DNA from: Mallotus nudiflorus
Taxonomy: Eukaryota > Streptophyta > Magnoliopsida > Malpighiales > Euphorbiaceae
Direction: 5' to 3'
Assembly: GCA_947683625.1 (NCBI GenBank)
Contig: CANTUR010000605.1
Coordinates: forward strand, 204,501-268,500
DNA length: 64,000 nucleotides
Under the pieces are notes generated by a model that worked only from the letters and a program-made list of their open reading frames with translations, was not told the DNA's origin and ran no database searches. Numbering within the stretch: position 1 is the stretch's first letter; each line of letters begins with the position of its first letter. This document shows positions 26,041-38,717 of this stretch, one piece after another. Position numbers and translations under genes: made by a program.

Positions 26041-28190
26041 TGAGCATTTTGTAAAAATAGAGATGGAGGAAGATAAAAGTGTGATGGAAACAAAACCAAG
26101 TTTAGGAAAAGAGAAAGATATAGACCATAAAGCAACTTTATTACCTCAAGGGAAAAATAAAGTGAACAAAGTTAAAAAAAAGATGAATCTAAAAAGGAAG
26201 ACAATGTAAGTATTCAAAGTGTTATATGTTCCCAAACAAAATGCTTATTCAAGGAAAAAATAGTGCTTCAATCAATTTAGGATGACAAAGAAGAACATCA
26301 AAGTTTGCTTAATACCAAGGGTAGAGGATATTCATCCTTGACATTTTATTATAGAAATGAGGATGGAATATAGTCAAGCTAATGACCTTAAATTATCATG
26401 TTTTTATTTTTCATGTTAATTTGGTAGTATATTTTTTAATAAGTTCAATTGTGTTTCTAAATCTATGCATTTTTATTTCTATGTTTTTGCTTTTTGTCTT
26501 TGCTGCTTAATTTATGTGATCATGCACTAATCCGTAATCGCCACCATCTCGATCTTTTCAAGTCTCAACTTAAGTTGCAATCATAGATATTCCATGCTTA
26601 GAAGTCTATGCCAACTCCTAAATGTCCTGTACCCTAAATAGCTCTACCACCCACTTCCCTTTTCTTATCTATTTTTTAAATCCATGATCTCCACTCCTTG
26701 CATAATCTCCTCCACTTCCCAAATCTGTTATACCCACTCTAAATCATCACCATTTCACACTTTTCTCTTTTAAAATCCTCATTCACCGCTAACCCTAAAT
26801 TCTAAATTCCCCTCATCGTTATTTCATTATTTGCTCATAAACCTAACTCTTCTCCTTCTTCTCTAAAATAAAGCATGCACTTCATTCTTCATCCATGTTG
26901 TTTTAATAAAAAAAGAAGGCAAAAATATCAACATTCGAGGAATCACTTCTCATAGAAGGGGTCAATTTCACTAAGGAATATAGAGCACCATTTCTAATTC
27001 ACTCCTGTAAAGAAGGAGATACATGTAATAAACTACTTTACCGTCATTTTATTATTCCTAAGCAATTGGATATGGAAACTTTAAAAGGAATCAAACTTAA
27101 GGATAGGTGCTTGATTTATATGGTAGCTTAGGGTGGAAGAAGTTTATTACATTAAATCATGATGTTTATAAGGATTATCATTAGAATTTTGTACAACTAT
27201 AAAACTCTTTGATTAAACCCATAAAAAATTTGAGTGTCAACTCAATCGAATGCTAATTTCAATTGATTATGACACTATACATAGAGTGTTTAGGTTTATA
27301 AGAGGGGGAGCGTGTGAACTACCAACAAAATAAAAGCCCAAGGAGTTTTGGAATGAAATTTTACAAAGAGGAGGATTGGGACCATTATGGTATACATATG
27401 GCTTGATCGAAGATCATAGCTACATTGTCATGCATAAATTAATGTGTCACTATATTTTTGGGAAGAAAGAAAGCAAAAAAATCTCCATCTAAGAGTTTTT
27501 GATGTTATGGTGTATGCATAATAAAATAAAGATTTGCACCACATACTTTATCCTTTAGACACTATGACATGTTACCCATGCAGAGAAGTCATTAATTTCG
27601 ATGGGGCTTATCGTGACAGGTTTGACCTTACATTTTCACATTTTTAATCCTCGTAAAACTAAGATGCCTTTTTAGGATAAGATCAACTGGCTCATGCTCA
27701 CGAGAGTTGAGATTTTCTCATCAACAACTGAGTTGAGGAACCTAAAAATAAGAAAATGATATCATTTGATGAAGTTTGCTACAAAGAGGAGAAACTTACC
27801 TAAGCCAAATGAGAGTAAAGATAAGAATGAGGATGAGGAAATAGAAGAATAAGAAACCCTTTAACTAGCTTTGTCATTAAATGAAGAGTGGCGCCAAGTT
27901 TTGGAAAAACTAGATTCTTTTCAAGTAGTAGTGGATTTTGGTTTCAGAACCTTTATAAATAAGTGGAGGATAAGTATCATGAGATAAATGATAAACTCAT
28001 TAATTTAGAAATCAATCAATCATACCACTTTAAAAAAATGATGGAGCACTTTAAAGAAACAAGGCATCACTTTAAAGAAACAAGGCATAAGCACCTTTCA
28101 TCACCATCTTCTATTAGGAGGCACCCTCCTTTATAACATTACTAACTTTCACCATCACCTCCGGACTCTCCTCAACCGAAAGGGGAGAAA
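26041..28190 (+). pseudogene. Athila-like downstream open region without recognisable polymerase
   Basis: Where pol would be expected there is no RT catalytic box, no HPQTD integrase block and no RNase H block in any frame. Around 26910-27125, one frame reads KKAKISTFEESLLIEGVNFT and continues for some 65 codons before a stop. Discontinuous reading of 27150-27830 continues a protein-like composition. The position and style recall the extra ORF carried by non-autonomous Athila-type elements, whose function is unknown. This assignment is an inference from place and composition. Confidence 0.4.
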
Positions 28191-28339
28191 CTCTTTTCCC
28201 TATTTTTATTTTCTTTCATTTTTATTTTTCATTTTAAATTAATTTATTTCTCATTTTCGTACATTTCATGTTTATAAATTTTTGCTTATGAATTTTAGTT
28301 TTTTTTTTGGGCATGTTTGTGCATGTATGATTCATGATT

Positions 28340-28400
28340 TACATTTAGGAGCCCCATACACATTGAGGAAAATGTGTCATTCAAGTGTAAGGGTGAGAAC
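28340..28400 (+). other. Athila 3'-region signature and internal purine tract
   Basis: ACACATTGAGGAAAATGTG is followed by AAGTGTAAGGGTGAG. This is the familiar CACATTGAGGACAATG block, with its purine tract, that lies downstream of Athila coding regions. It confirms the lineage independently of the proteins. Confidence 0.6.
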
Positions 28401-29264
28401 CATTTTTACATTTTTAGTTTAACATGTGTATATTTTGGTATATAGCATGCATTTTTTTTCCTTTCTTTTGCTTTTTTGTGATTTGGCCTAAATTTTTGAC
28501 AATTTTAATGAACTTTATGTATGTTTTTGGTTTTGTTGAGCTTATGTTATTGAATATTCTCTTAATGTTTAATTTTAAGATCTTTTAAGTTTTGTTAACA
28601 CTTAGAGTTGAGAACTTTGAGCTTTTAATCAACTTAATGCATGTTGTTGTTCATTTGAGCATATTGTGAATTGATGTTTTAGGAGATAGTATAGTGAATG
28701 AACTAAACTCCTTTCTAAAGTCACTTTTAATTGTAAGTGAAAGGAATTGTAAACTTACTTTTCTCAATTTAAAAAAAAAAAAGAAAAGAAAAGAAATAAT
28801 AAAATGTGCTTAGCGACTTAAAATCCTTCATACTCTAATGCTCTTGCAAAAGAGTATGAGTATTTGAAGAGCCCTCCCGATGTGTTCACATTGAGTATTT
28901 TAGGAAAGACGGGAAACTACTAAGAGAGGGAAGAAAAAGCGTAAAAGTAAAATAATAAAATAAAGTGGATAAAGTTAATTTTTGAATGCCAAATTAGGAT
29001 CCGCCTTAGATTGGAGTCTTGTTTATTCATTTTGTACTTCTCTTAAGATTTTGACTCATGATTGTGTGATTATGAATGGATGACATGCTCTTCACTTAGT
29101 AATATGTGTTTCTTAATTTGATTTGCTAACTTTGCTTTTGGAATGTGGAAGTTAGCTATTAAAAGAAGATTGCAATGTGTGCTTGATGAAATCTGAATAT
29201 ACATCTTGTCCAGTACTTTAATGGTTTGTGCCCTTAAGTTTATATTAAGAGAAGCAAAGATTCA

Positions 29265-29278
29265 TGTGTGGGGGTATT
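29265..29278 (+). other. Polypurine tract before the second LTR
   Basis: GTGTGGGGGTATT directly precedes TGTTAGTACC. This is the typical Athila plus-strand primer site. Confidence 0.65.
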
Positions 29279-30702
29279 TGTTAGTACCAAATTGTACATA
29301 GAATTAGGTTCATTTTATCATTCATTCATTGGATTTAATGAGCATTTAGCATAGGATAACATATAGGATTAGATAATTTTATGTTTTATTGGGTTTTTGT
29401 TAAGGAAAACAGATATGGAGGTGCTTGGTGATGCTTAGAGGCAAGAAGAGGAAGAATTGAAGTAAAGGTTATAAAGCGAGCATTTTATCGTGATAATGAA
29501 TGGTAGCATGATCGCAGATTGATCAAAGCTTCAGGCATTCTAAGGTTATGGCCCCTTTATGATTGTAATTCAACCAGCATTCCTGAATGGCTAAACTCTT
29601 TTATGGTAAGTGCAACATTTTTGCAATCGCCACCCCTTCTTTAGATGCCCCTCTTTCGTGATTACAACTTTAGCTGTGATCACGACAAGCTTGTTTCTAA
29701 TATAGAACATGTTGAGGTGGATGTTTAACAATCTAAGGGAGGTGAAAGGACATTCTAGAGAAGTTATAAAAGGACAAGGAGCATGATTTAGAAATTAATC
29801 AATTATGAAAGAGATCAATATTGGAAAGAAAGAAACATAACAACTAAAAGAGAGAACAAGGAGCAAAAAGAGAAAATGAGTTAAGGAGAAGAAGAGAACC
29901 TCCATTGAAGATTCAAACTTCTTGAAAACAATTTCTCTTTTCCTTTTTACTTCATTTTCATTTCTTAAATCTCTTTGGTTGTTTTGAATATTGAATGAGG
30001 ATTATAGAAGCCATGTTTGACTAAGTTTTTATTTATGTTGCTAGGATTTTGGAAACTCATTTGAATCAATTTCATTTTTATAGATCCTTTCTTGTTTAAT
30101 ATATATTGTGTTTGTCGAGCTTTTGATGAGTGTTATGTTATGTCCAAATGCATCTTTAGTCTAGATCTATGCATTAAGAGATGGTAGATCTAATAGTCCC
30201 ATAAATACTTGTTGAATGATCAATGACATGAGAGAGCTTGAACCTATTCAACCCTTTATAAGCTCACCTAATGCCTAATATGTTTGATATTAACTTACTT
30301 TTATGGTGAGTTTGAGAATTAAGCTATGATTATGAGTTCTAATGGATGCATATTAGTAGAATTTAACATTACTTGAGAGAGAGTGTTAAATGATTCTTGA
30401 AAGCTTAAGGTATGCCATGATTTAATTAGACTATAACTTGACTTGAGGATGATGTGTTATGCCATTTCCTAATAACATAATTCCAATATTAATTGATTTC
30501 CCCATTTAGTGCTTAGTTTTAATCCATTTAACATTTCTTTACTTGTTAAGTATTTAGTTTATTCATTACTACAATTAAGTCCAGTTTACAAGCTCTAAAC
30601 ATATTAAACTAAAGCTAATAGGTGCATTAGTCCCCAATCCTTGTGGGACTCTCTATATTACTTGTCGACTAGGGCACTTGTAGTGAGCGATTTCAATCAA
30701 CA
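29279..30702 (+). mobile_element. Second (shared) LTR of the Athila-like unit
   Basis: It runs from TGTTAGTACC to CAATCAACA, 1,424 bp, homologous to 22277-23672. It is followed not by a flank but by another primer site (from about 30703) and a second gag region. It therefore acts as the 3' LTR of the left unit and the 5' LTR of the right one. Confidence 0.85.
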
Positions 30703-31820
30703 AGTTTTTAGCACCATTGTTGATGATTAATGAAGCTAACATCATACTTAGTGATAGTTTGTTTGGATTAGAGCATATTTTCTTTTTGGAACTTTGTTTT
30801 TAATTCTGTTTTACCCTATTTTTAGGTGGTACAGTTGTGTATGTAAAATTTACGTACTTGAAAAGAACCTCTGATTTGTATCTCAAACTTGTCTAAAGTT
30901 GAAAAGGAGAATTGTAGGAAAAAGATAAGTGTATTTAAGATGGTAGAAAAAAAACAAAGAGTAATTGAAAGGACTCTCTTAGAGTTTGCCATGCCGGGCT
31001 TAGAAGGGGCTTAATAGAGCATTACTTGCCAGAATGTCCAACCCAACTTCTTTCAGATTAAGCTAATGTTGTTGAAAATGATCCAATCTATAGTCCAATG
31101 TTATGGCTTGCTCCTTTTAAAGATCCCAGTGCACATATAGGAAACTTTCTTAAGATATATGACACTTTTAAATACAATGGTGTCTTTAACTATGTTATCT
31201 ACTTGAGGTTATTCCCTTTTACTTTCAAAGATAGAGACAACTCATAGCCACTTGCATCAATCACCATATGGGACCTCCTAGCAAGAGCATTTTTGGCTAA
31301 ATACTTTCCTCCTGTTAAAATGACAAAAACATCAAAGACACTACTACCTTTCAAAAATTTGACACTAAGCCTTTGTGCGATGGGTAAGAAAGATTCAAGG
31401 AGCTGCAGCGAAGTTGTCCACATCATGGTCTTTCCAAAGACGTTTTTATTTGAACCTTCGACAATGGTGTAATCAGGTCCATAAGGGACACTATCGATGT
31501 AGCTGTAGGAGGATCACTCATGTGCAAGACAGTGGATGAAGCTTTTGAACTCTTGGAAGAAATGGCCAACAACAATTGGTTATGGCCCTCGGAAAGACAT
31601 TTAGCTCCTAGATAAGGAGGAAAACTCAGAGTTGATGATATTACATCCATTCAAGCATAACTTGCTGCATTAAACAAGAAAATTAATGATTTGGCATCAA
31701 GAGGTAATGCTGTTCTACCTTCTTCTTCAACTATGTTTTGTGAGCATTACCATATGCTAAATCACTCAACACCTGAGTCTGGTTTTGAAAGTGGAAATAT
31801 GTATGGAGATGAAACAACAA
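30703..31820 (+). pseudogene. Second, truncated Athila-like gag
   Basis: Repeats 23673-24780 of the left unit with substitutions: the primer-site remnant TTTTTAGCACCATTG, the leader, then gag with LRLFPFTF near 31204, DLLARAFLAKYFPP near 31273 and the GYGPRKD block near 31577. It is broken by stops. Homology ends around 31800-31820 in a purine-rich tract, with no protease or third LTR. Confidence 0.8.
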
Positions 31821-32280
31821 TGATAAAATAATATTGAAACAACAAGGATAACAAAGAATAAGAAAAGATAAGAAAAAAATAAAAAGGAAAGAAAATAAAA
31901 TAGAAATAAAATTTAAAAAATAAGGATAACAAGAAAAAGAAAAAATTAAAAAATGTGAAAAATAAAATTGAAAAAAGGAGTGAAAAATAAAGAGAAAAAA
32001 ATAAACAAAGAAAATAAAAAATAAAAAATTAGAAAGGAAAAAAAGAAAATAAAAAGGAGAAAGAAAAAATAATTGGAGAATGGAAAAAAAAGAAGAAAAT
32101 AAAAATAAAAAAGAAAATAAAAGAAAATAAAAATAAATAAAAATTCAAAATCAGAAGGAACATAATAAAAAAATAACCAATTCAAACTAAAAGATTTTAA
32201 AATAAAAGAAAAAATAGAAATAAAGGAAAAATAGGCAAAATTGAAGAAGAAAAAAAACCGGTATATTTGAAAATAAAAAG
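31805..32280. repeat. Long A/G-rich (polypurine) low-complexity tract
   Basis: Almost every base is A or G on the plus strand over about 470 bp, made of AAAATAAA, GAAAAAGA and similar words. The minus strand consequently shows a meaningless Phe-rich open frame. It follows the point where gag homology stops. Confidence 0.85.
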
Positions 32281-33113
32281 AGTAGGTATATAATTAACAT
32301 GACATTTTAATGTAAATCAGCCACATAAGAATCCTAATTTTGTATTTTTCTCAATTAAAAATGGTCCACATCTTTACCAAAATCCCACCTCTCAAACCCA
32401 AACCCAATCACTCACTAACTCCTTTATCATATCAGTTATCACTAATTTTAGAAAATAATTACTCTTATAAAAAATATATTATTTTTTTCCATAGAAAAAT
32501 AGAAATAAGAAAATTATATATTTTCTTCTATCAATTCACATATATAGGCAACATTAAATTTTTAAAATGTTATTGTCAGTAATATATATAATTATTTATT
32601 TTACTGTTAAACTAGGTTGATTCATTATGGAAGCCAATTTATATTTTTAATTTTTAATTCATTTTAGTTATTTTTCCAAAAAAATTAGTTAAAAAATTGT
32701 AATTAAATTAAGCAAATTATGGGTTGTAAGCCCATGTTTATCTTTAATTAGTTTAGTATTAAGTTAAAACTCTAATTTTGGAGTTTGATGTTAAGTAGAA
32801 TTCAGGTAATTATTTTAAATATATCTTTGGTTGGAAGAAGAAATCAAGATACACATTCATTCACTGAAAGGCCAAGAACTTCATTTTCTATTGCTTATAT
32901 AGTTTTTTTTTTCACTTTCCTAATCCTTGTGATAAACTTCTCAGTTAAAGTAAATTTTTATTGAATTTATTTCTTATAAGTTAAAAGGGTTAAGATTTTC
33001 TCATACTCTTGTTATCACATTGTGTTGATAATAAAATATTATTATTTATTTTGATGTCTTGTGATTGACTCATAGAATCCATTTAAAAACAATCTAAAGA
33101 TTTTTATTGGAAT
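32281..33113. other. Non-coding stretch before the LARD-type element
   Basis: AT-rich sequence without supported gene, RNA or repeat. It ends at GGAAT, the target site of the next element. Confidence 0.4.
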
Positions 33114-33603
33114 TGATACCCCATATCAGTATCTTATTCTAATAAGGGTTATATTTCCCCAAAGAGAAGACTTACTTAAATAAGAAGAAAGATTAATAAG
33201 GAAGTCTATTTCAATTAGGAAGATTACTCTACAAAGGAAGTTTTCTTCTTTCTAAACAAGATAATCCTACAGGACTAAGGAATCATATTCTTAAGAGGTT
33301 TGGGCAATACCTTCTCTTATAAATACATCTCATGACATCTCATGTCATTCATTCTCATTCTCATATTCACTCATCTCCCCATTCTTATCAGACAACATCA
33401 CCAAAATATCATTCCATCACCATATCATCTAAACAATCACTCTTTATTCTCTATTCTATTATGCCTATTTGCTTTATTATATTTTTCCTCATACCGTTAC
33501 TGACTTAAGCTTCAGAGTATTCATGGGGGAAATCCTACCCCTTTACCTATTCTCCTCGTTGATGCAGGTTCCACAAGCAAGAAATAGCAATTTGGAGTTA
33601 TCA
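33114..33603 (+). mobile_element. 5' LTR of a LARD-type non-autonomous retrotransposon
   Basis: It runs from TGATACCCCATATCAG to GGAGTTATCA, 490 bp, and matches 37622-38113 nearly base for base apart from small indels. A TATA box (33318) lies about 205 bp from the start. The preceding GGAAT pairs with GAAAT after the 3' LTR (one mismatch). Confidence 0.92.
33318..33325 (+). promoter_or_regulatory. TATA box of the LARD LTR
   Basis: TATAAATA, conserved in the 3' LTR at 37827-37834, followed by a CTCAT-rich transcribed-leader-like stretch. Confidence 0.55.
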
Positions 33604-33625
33604 AGTGGCACCATCTGTGGGAAGC
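33604..33625 (+). other. Primer binding site of the LARD-type element
   Basis: AGTGGCACCATCTGTGGGAA closely matches the TGGCGCCGTCTGTGGGAA site used by many Tat-lineage gypsy elements. The two differences are CpG-to-CpA/TpG decay. Confidence 0.65.
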
Positions 33626-36600
33626 CTAGCTCGTCTTGTTTATTTAAAACAATTAAGAGATAGGCATAACCGAATAAAATTCCAAATTGTTGTTATTTGT
33701 TAGAATCTAGCTTGACCACTCAAAGATGCAACCATATCACACTTTCTCTAAGCATGATCACGAAGAATTTCAATCCAGCCATTAATGATAAATTTAGATT
33801 AATATGGCATACATTATTAAAGCAATGAGCCACATTGTAGAGAATCCGAGTTTCACACTGCTCCCATGCAATGGTCTTAAATGCTTGACACCCCCCTTCC
33901 CCCCTGTGAGAGTTGAAGTGAAGGGCACCCTACGTTAGCTCTGGATTTATATTACTAGCAATCAAAATTGGTTTTACTCTTAAAGAAGACAAAGAATTCC
34001 TCTCTGGCAAAGTCAAAAAAAAAAATCAGTGTAACCATGTTCTAATATGAATTTAAAGCTGAAGTTAGAAGGGTCACTACTTAAGTTAAAGCTTATGTAT
34101 GTACATGGGGGATATTGCCATAAAGTCGACATTACCAAGTTATGTTATTTATCATGGTGATATGGTCTTTAAGGGACCTCAGATGAACTGTACACAACAC
34201 CACTATAATAAAGATGAGGAAATCAATTGCACAAGGCAGTCCGTTCAAGATTCAAATAAGAAGCACCATCAAAATGCTTCCCACAATGCAAGTCTTCCTA
34301 TTTTGAAATGACAACCTATGATATTCAGTTGACAAGGATTCAAACCATGCTGCATCAACCTAAAAATTCACCTCTGAATTAATAAAAGAAAGAATAGAGC
34401 CAACAACTCACCAGACATAAACTAAAACTTGAAGAATCAATCGACATAAATTAGGAAGAATGAGCATTGGCAAGGTCACGAAAACCCACCTATATTAGTG
34501 ACTTCGAGGCTCGGCCATCATAAAAGTAAAGAAATTCCATCTTTATTTATTTTCTTTATAAAGTTCAAAAGGCTAACACAAGGAAGTGGCCACCACCAAT
34601 GCAACAATGACCAATAGTAAAGCAATCAAGCGAGAACAACAATGTTGAATTTAATAATCTCCCAATATGCATAGTCCTCACGTGGAAGACAAATGTCAAA
34701 GCCAAAAACAAATTCGCTAAAACAGATGTCTGGGTGTCGAAGCGCTAAAGCTTAGTTATAGTTGAACTTCTGAGTGAGTTACACAGGTACTCAATTCTAA
34801 TATTATTTAAAGCTCCTACCAGACACCATCTTCAGGGGCACTCAAACTTCTAGTAACAAGCAATTACAGAGAGTCAGCCATTCACTCCATAGGCATTCAC
34901 CTGTCTTCGATCATCTAATTCTTAAGCATCTAAGTTTAAGGTCTAAATACTGACTTCCAAGCATTGAGTTTCAAAGCATCGAGATTCTAAGTATTAAAAT
35001 GTGGAGACTATCAGACGCTTGGAACAAGTACTCAAGTACTTGGTTATGTTCAAACATCGGATCTATCATCTATGGTCAGGATTCCTTCCAACGTTCAAGA
35101 TATAAGGACTAACAGTTACAAAGAGGTACTAAAAAAAAAGAAAAAATGCAACAGTAGGGTAGTGGCGAAGCTCAGATTGTAAATCAAATGTTAAAGCATC
35201 GAGTGTCTAACCATTTACCTCGCTAAAGAAGAATCTGTATACCAATAAGAAGCCTCTCATACACATTAACTTTTTCAAGCGTCAAGGACACCGATCATCA
35301 CAACCATCCTTACATATAAATAGTTGAGCAAACACAAAGAAATGGGAATGGTCATAAACCTGATTCAATAGAAATAATAGAAGAACAAGAATGATTCTTG
35401 GATTATAAGTAAGCTATGAATAAGCACCAAAATCATAAGCTAAACTAAGCTTTGAATGTCAAGTACCAGACATTGACTCTATGAGTACCCACCAAGCTCT
35501 GGGCATCATTGAGCATTGAGCTTCATCATATTAAAGCTTAGCAATAATCAAATTCTTGAGTCTGACCTTGTTTGATGAACACTGCATGAAGCCTTATAAG
35601 GTCGAGATTTAATATTGATGTCCATTCATCGAGCATTCGAACAACACGAGTACCATCCACTAAGCCTTGGAAATCCGAGCATTGATTTCATGGACATTCA
35701 GACTCTAAGTAATAAGCAAATATGGAAGAGTCAGACATTCACTTCATGGGCATCTCTCAATCTCCGAGCATCTCTTGAGTTTCGGCATTACAGGAATATC
35801 CAATGCAACCACAACAATGACTTCACAAGTATATATTAATAAATTAATATTCTTGTGCAGGAGCTCGGATAGCAAAACAAAAACAAATGAATGAACCATG
35901 AGCTCTATAAGGAATTAATGGGTTTTTCAAATTAATCAGCAACAATTATTCATATCCACAATAAACATAAATGTTCATTACTTTAAGAGGAGGAACAAGA
36001 GCACTACAACTAAGATAAGTTTCTTTCCTAATTATTTATTTTCATATCCATTTTTCTTAAATTATTATCATTTGGATTGATCATTAATTGAGATGGATCA
36101 AGCGATCCTGAGACTCTCATTCTTTTATTGTTTATTGTTACAACAAAACAATACAAGTGTAGATGCTACCATGAGCATCTCAATGTCGATATTCATGACT
36201 AAAAAAAAAAATCATCATGGCCTTTGAGAACTTGATCCAACTGTTAATCTCAGAGTAGTATATTCATACAATATATTTTCATGAAGTTGGATATATACAA
36301 AATGCCAATGAATTGGATACACAAAAACTTAGGCAACATCTTTAAAGACAAGGTCATTCAAGCAACAATTGAAGTAAACAACGAACATAAATATTCGTGA
36401 ATTCGAAGGTGGGATAAGAGTACATCAGGAGATAAGTTTCTCTTGATATTATTTAATTTATTTATTTCCGCACCTTGTTTGTTCTTATAAGAATAAATAT
36501 AGCATGACACACAAGCATGCTTATACATCTACACATATATACTCCTCCATATATACTTAATTATTATTCATGCAAAACATACATCAATTACATGACGACT

Positions 36601-37605
36601 GATCATTAAATGGAGATTAATTAAACGATCATAAAATTATTGTTCTTTTATCTATCACTATAGATAAGGAAAATGTATTTATTGAAGACATTACTTTAAG
36701 CACCAATCGGTCTAAGTGGTTAGACATTTTGATCACCTCACTCAGCATCAACATGTAGAAATTATCAAATGACATCTGACACACTATCGAGTAGTCATCA
36801 TTATGGTAGCCGAAATGTTTCCTATTCTGACATATGAATATATGGGATGGTTACGTGATTTAAATTTCAAAAAAGGCATCAAAATGACATAGCGGTTATC
36901 ACCCCGTGTGCATCACTGCCAGTTGTCCCTCCACACTGAGCATTTAAAGCTCCAACATTAATGTCTAGTAACTAAAAACTGGCACCCTCAGGTCATTTCT
37001 ATATTATTAAGGTTCGGCACTCGGGCCACACTTTTAATGCACTAAGACTATATGACACTTGGTTTGCGCTTCTAATGCACCAAGAATAAGTCCAGTATCT
37101 GAAAATTGGCACCCTCAAGTTGCTTCTATAGTACTAAGGTTCCAAGCATATGAGCCTTGCGTCCTTGCACCGAGCATCTAAGCCTCGAGCATGTAAGACC
37201 AGTATTTGGAAATTGGCACCCTCAGGTTGTTTATATAGTAATGAGGTTCAGCACTTGGGCTATAATTTTAATGCACCGAGCATCAAAACTCCAGTGATGA
37301 CTGGTTTTGTCATGTTGTCTTTATACTGGCGGGTTAATCCTTTACATATCCTTCACATTAAGCATTTTTATTACAAGTTCTATGCACTCAAGTCCAATTG
37401 ACACTTCAATGATGTTCTTATACGATGATGATGATTTCAAGACTCAGTACTGAGCTTCATCTTTTCCTATGACTGAGGCTAGCCACTCAGCTCACCCTTC
37501 CATATCAGATGCAATTACTCAAACAGTCTCTCTCTCCAGGTAGAAGAATGATGTTTCCATCATCTTACAGACCAGGATACATTGGACATATATATCCGAA
37601 CATAC
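33626..37605 (+). mobile_element. Internal region of the LARD-type element, no coding capacity
   Basis: About 4 kb with no gag, protease, RT or integrase motif in any frame. It is studded with short degenerate words of the GAGCATC/CATTGAGCATT kind (34920-35800, 36930-37290), often alternating with CTCCGAGCATCT. Three longer copies of a block around GGCACCCTCAGGTTG start near 36964, 37092 and 37199. Such elements are copied in trans by autonomous relatives; the Tat-type primer site suggests that lineage. Open frames at 34099-34311, 35615-35839 and 37150-37401 are chance frames in repeat DNA. Confidence 0.75.
36960..37262. repeat. Three tandem ~110-130 bp repeats inside the LARD
   Basis: Each copy has a TCCAGTATYTGRAAAT-like start, GGCACCCTCAGGT, a TTTCTATAGTA-type segment, and GAGGTTCRGCACTYGGGC. 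Copies begin near 36964, 37092 and 37199. Confidence 0.75.
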
Positions 37606-37621
37606 TTTCACGGGGGACTCT
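37606..37621 (+). other. Polypurine tract of the LARD-type element
   Basis: CACGGGGGACTCT immediately precedes the 3' LTR start TGATACCCC. Confidence 0.55.
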
Positions 37622-38113
37622 TGATACCCCATATCAGTATCCTATTCTAATAAGGGTTATATTCCCCTAAAGAGGACGTTTACTTAAATAAGAACAAAAA
37701 TTAATAAGGAAGTCTATTTCAATTAGGAAGATTACTCTATAAAGGAAGTCTTATTCTTTCCTAAATAAGGCAATCCTACAGGATTAAAGAATCATATTCT
37801 TAAGAGGTTTGAGCAATATTTTCTCTTATAAATACATCTTATGACATCTCATGTCTCATTCTCATATTCACTCATCTCCCCATTCTCATCATACAACATC
37901 ACCAAGATATCATTCCATCATTCCATCACCACATTATCTAAGTAATCACTCTTTATTCTCTATTCTATTATGCTTATTTACTTTATTATATTTTTTTCTC
38001 ATACTGTTGCTGACTTAACCTTTAGAGTATTTATGGGGGAAACCCCACTCCTTTATCTGTTCTCCTTGTCGATGCAGATTTCACAAGTAAAAAATATCAA
38101 TTTGGAGTTATCA
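37622..38113 (+). mobile_element. 3' LTR of the LARD-type element
   Basis: 492 bp, from TGATACCCC to GTTATCA. It is followed by GAAAT, matching GGAAT at 33109-33113 with one change, so the element 33114-38113 is complete with its target duplication. It ends about 100 bp beyond the 3' end of the neprosin gene. Confidence 0.92.
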
Positions 38114-38210
38114 GAAATTATTTTCTGTTAAATATGCATTAATATAGATGAAGAAAAACTCAAGAATACAATGAAATTCTTATTATTATTTCTCGACCAC
38201 AAATATAAAA

Positions 38211-38658
38211 TTAGATGATACAATGTTTATGTATAGGTCCGCCAAACATCATGCTATAATATAATCCTTTGTAGAAACCCACATATTTTGCAAGGTAACA
38301 AGAATCTCCATTTGCTAGCATGTTGATATCTTTTGGTTCCACAAATTTGTTAGACAGATCGACAATTACATAAATTGCTGAAATGTAACAAGTTCTGGTA
38401 TAGTCAACCAGTTTAACATGTCCACTTCCCATTTTAGGATCAGCCTCTCTTAAATTGCCATGAACACGTCCACCAAATTCTAGACTCGTTGCAAACTCTT
38501 TTAAATGAGTAAAAATTGAATTTGGCCAATATCCAATAGAAAGAATTTTTTCATCATTTCCATCAAATGCCAACCACCAATTTCCACTTCTCGGATCCTA
38601 GTAAAACATCAACATATTGTACAAATTAATTAGAATATCAAAAATTAAACCACTGTTC

Positions 38659-38717
<59 letters not shown>

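Noticed and set aside
31946..32185. Minus-strand Phe/Tyr-rich open frame resembling a membrane protein
   Set aside because: It is the complement of the polypurine tract; composition alone explains it.
34099..35839. Short open frames within the LARD interior
   Set aside because: They do not match retrotransposon or cellular domains and lie in repeated words of a non-coding element.
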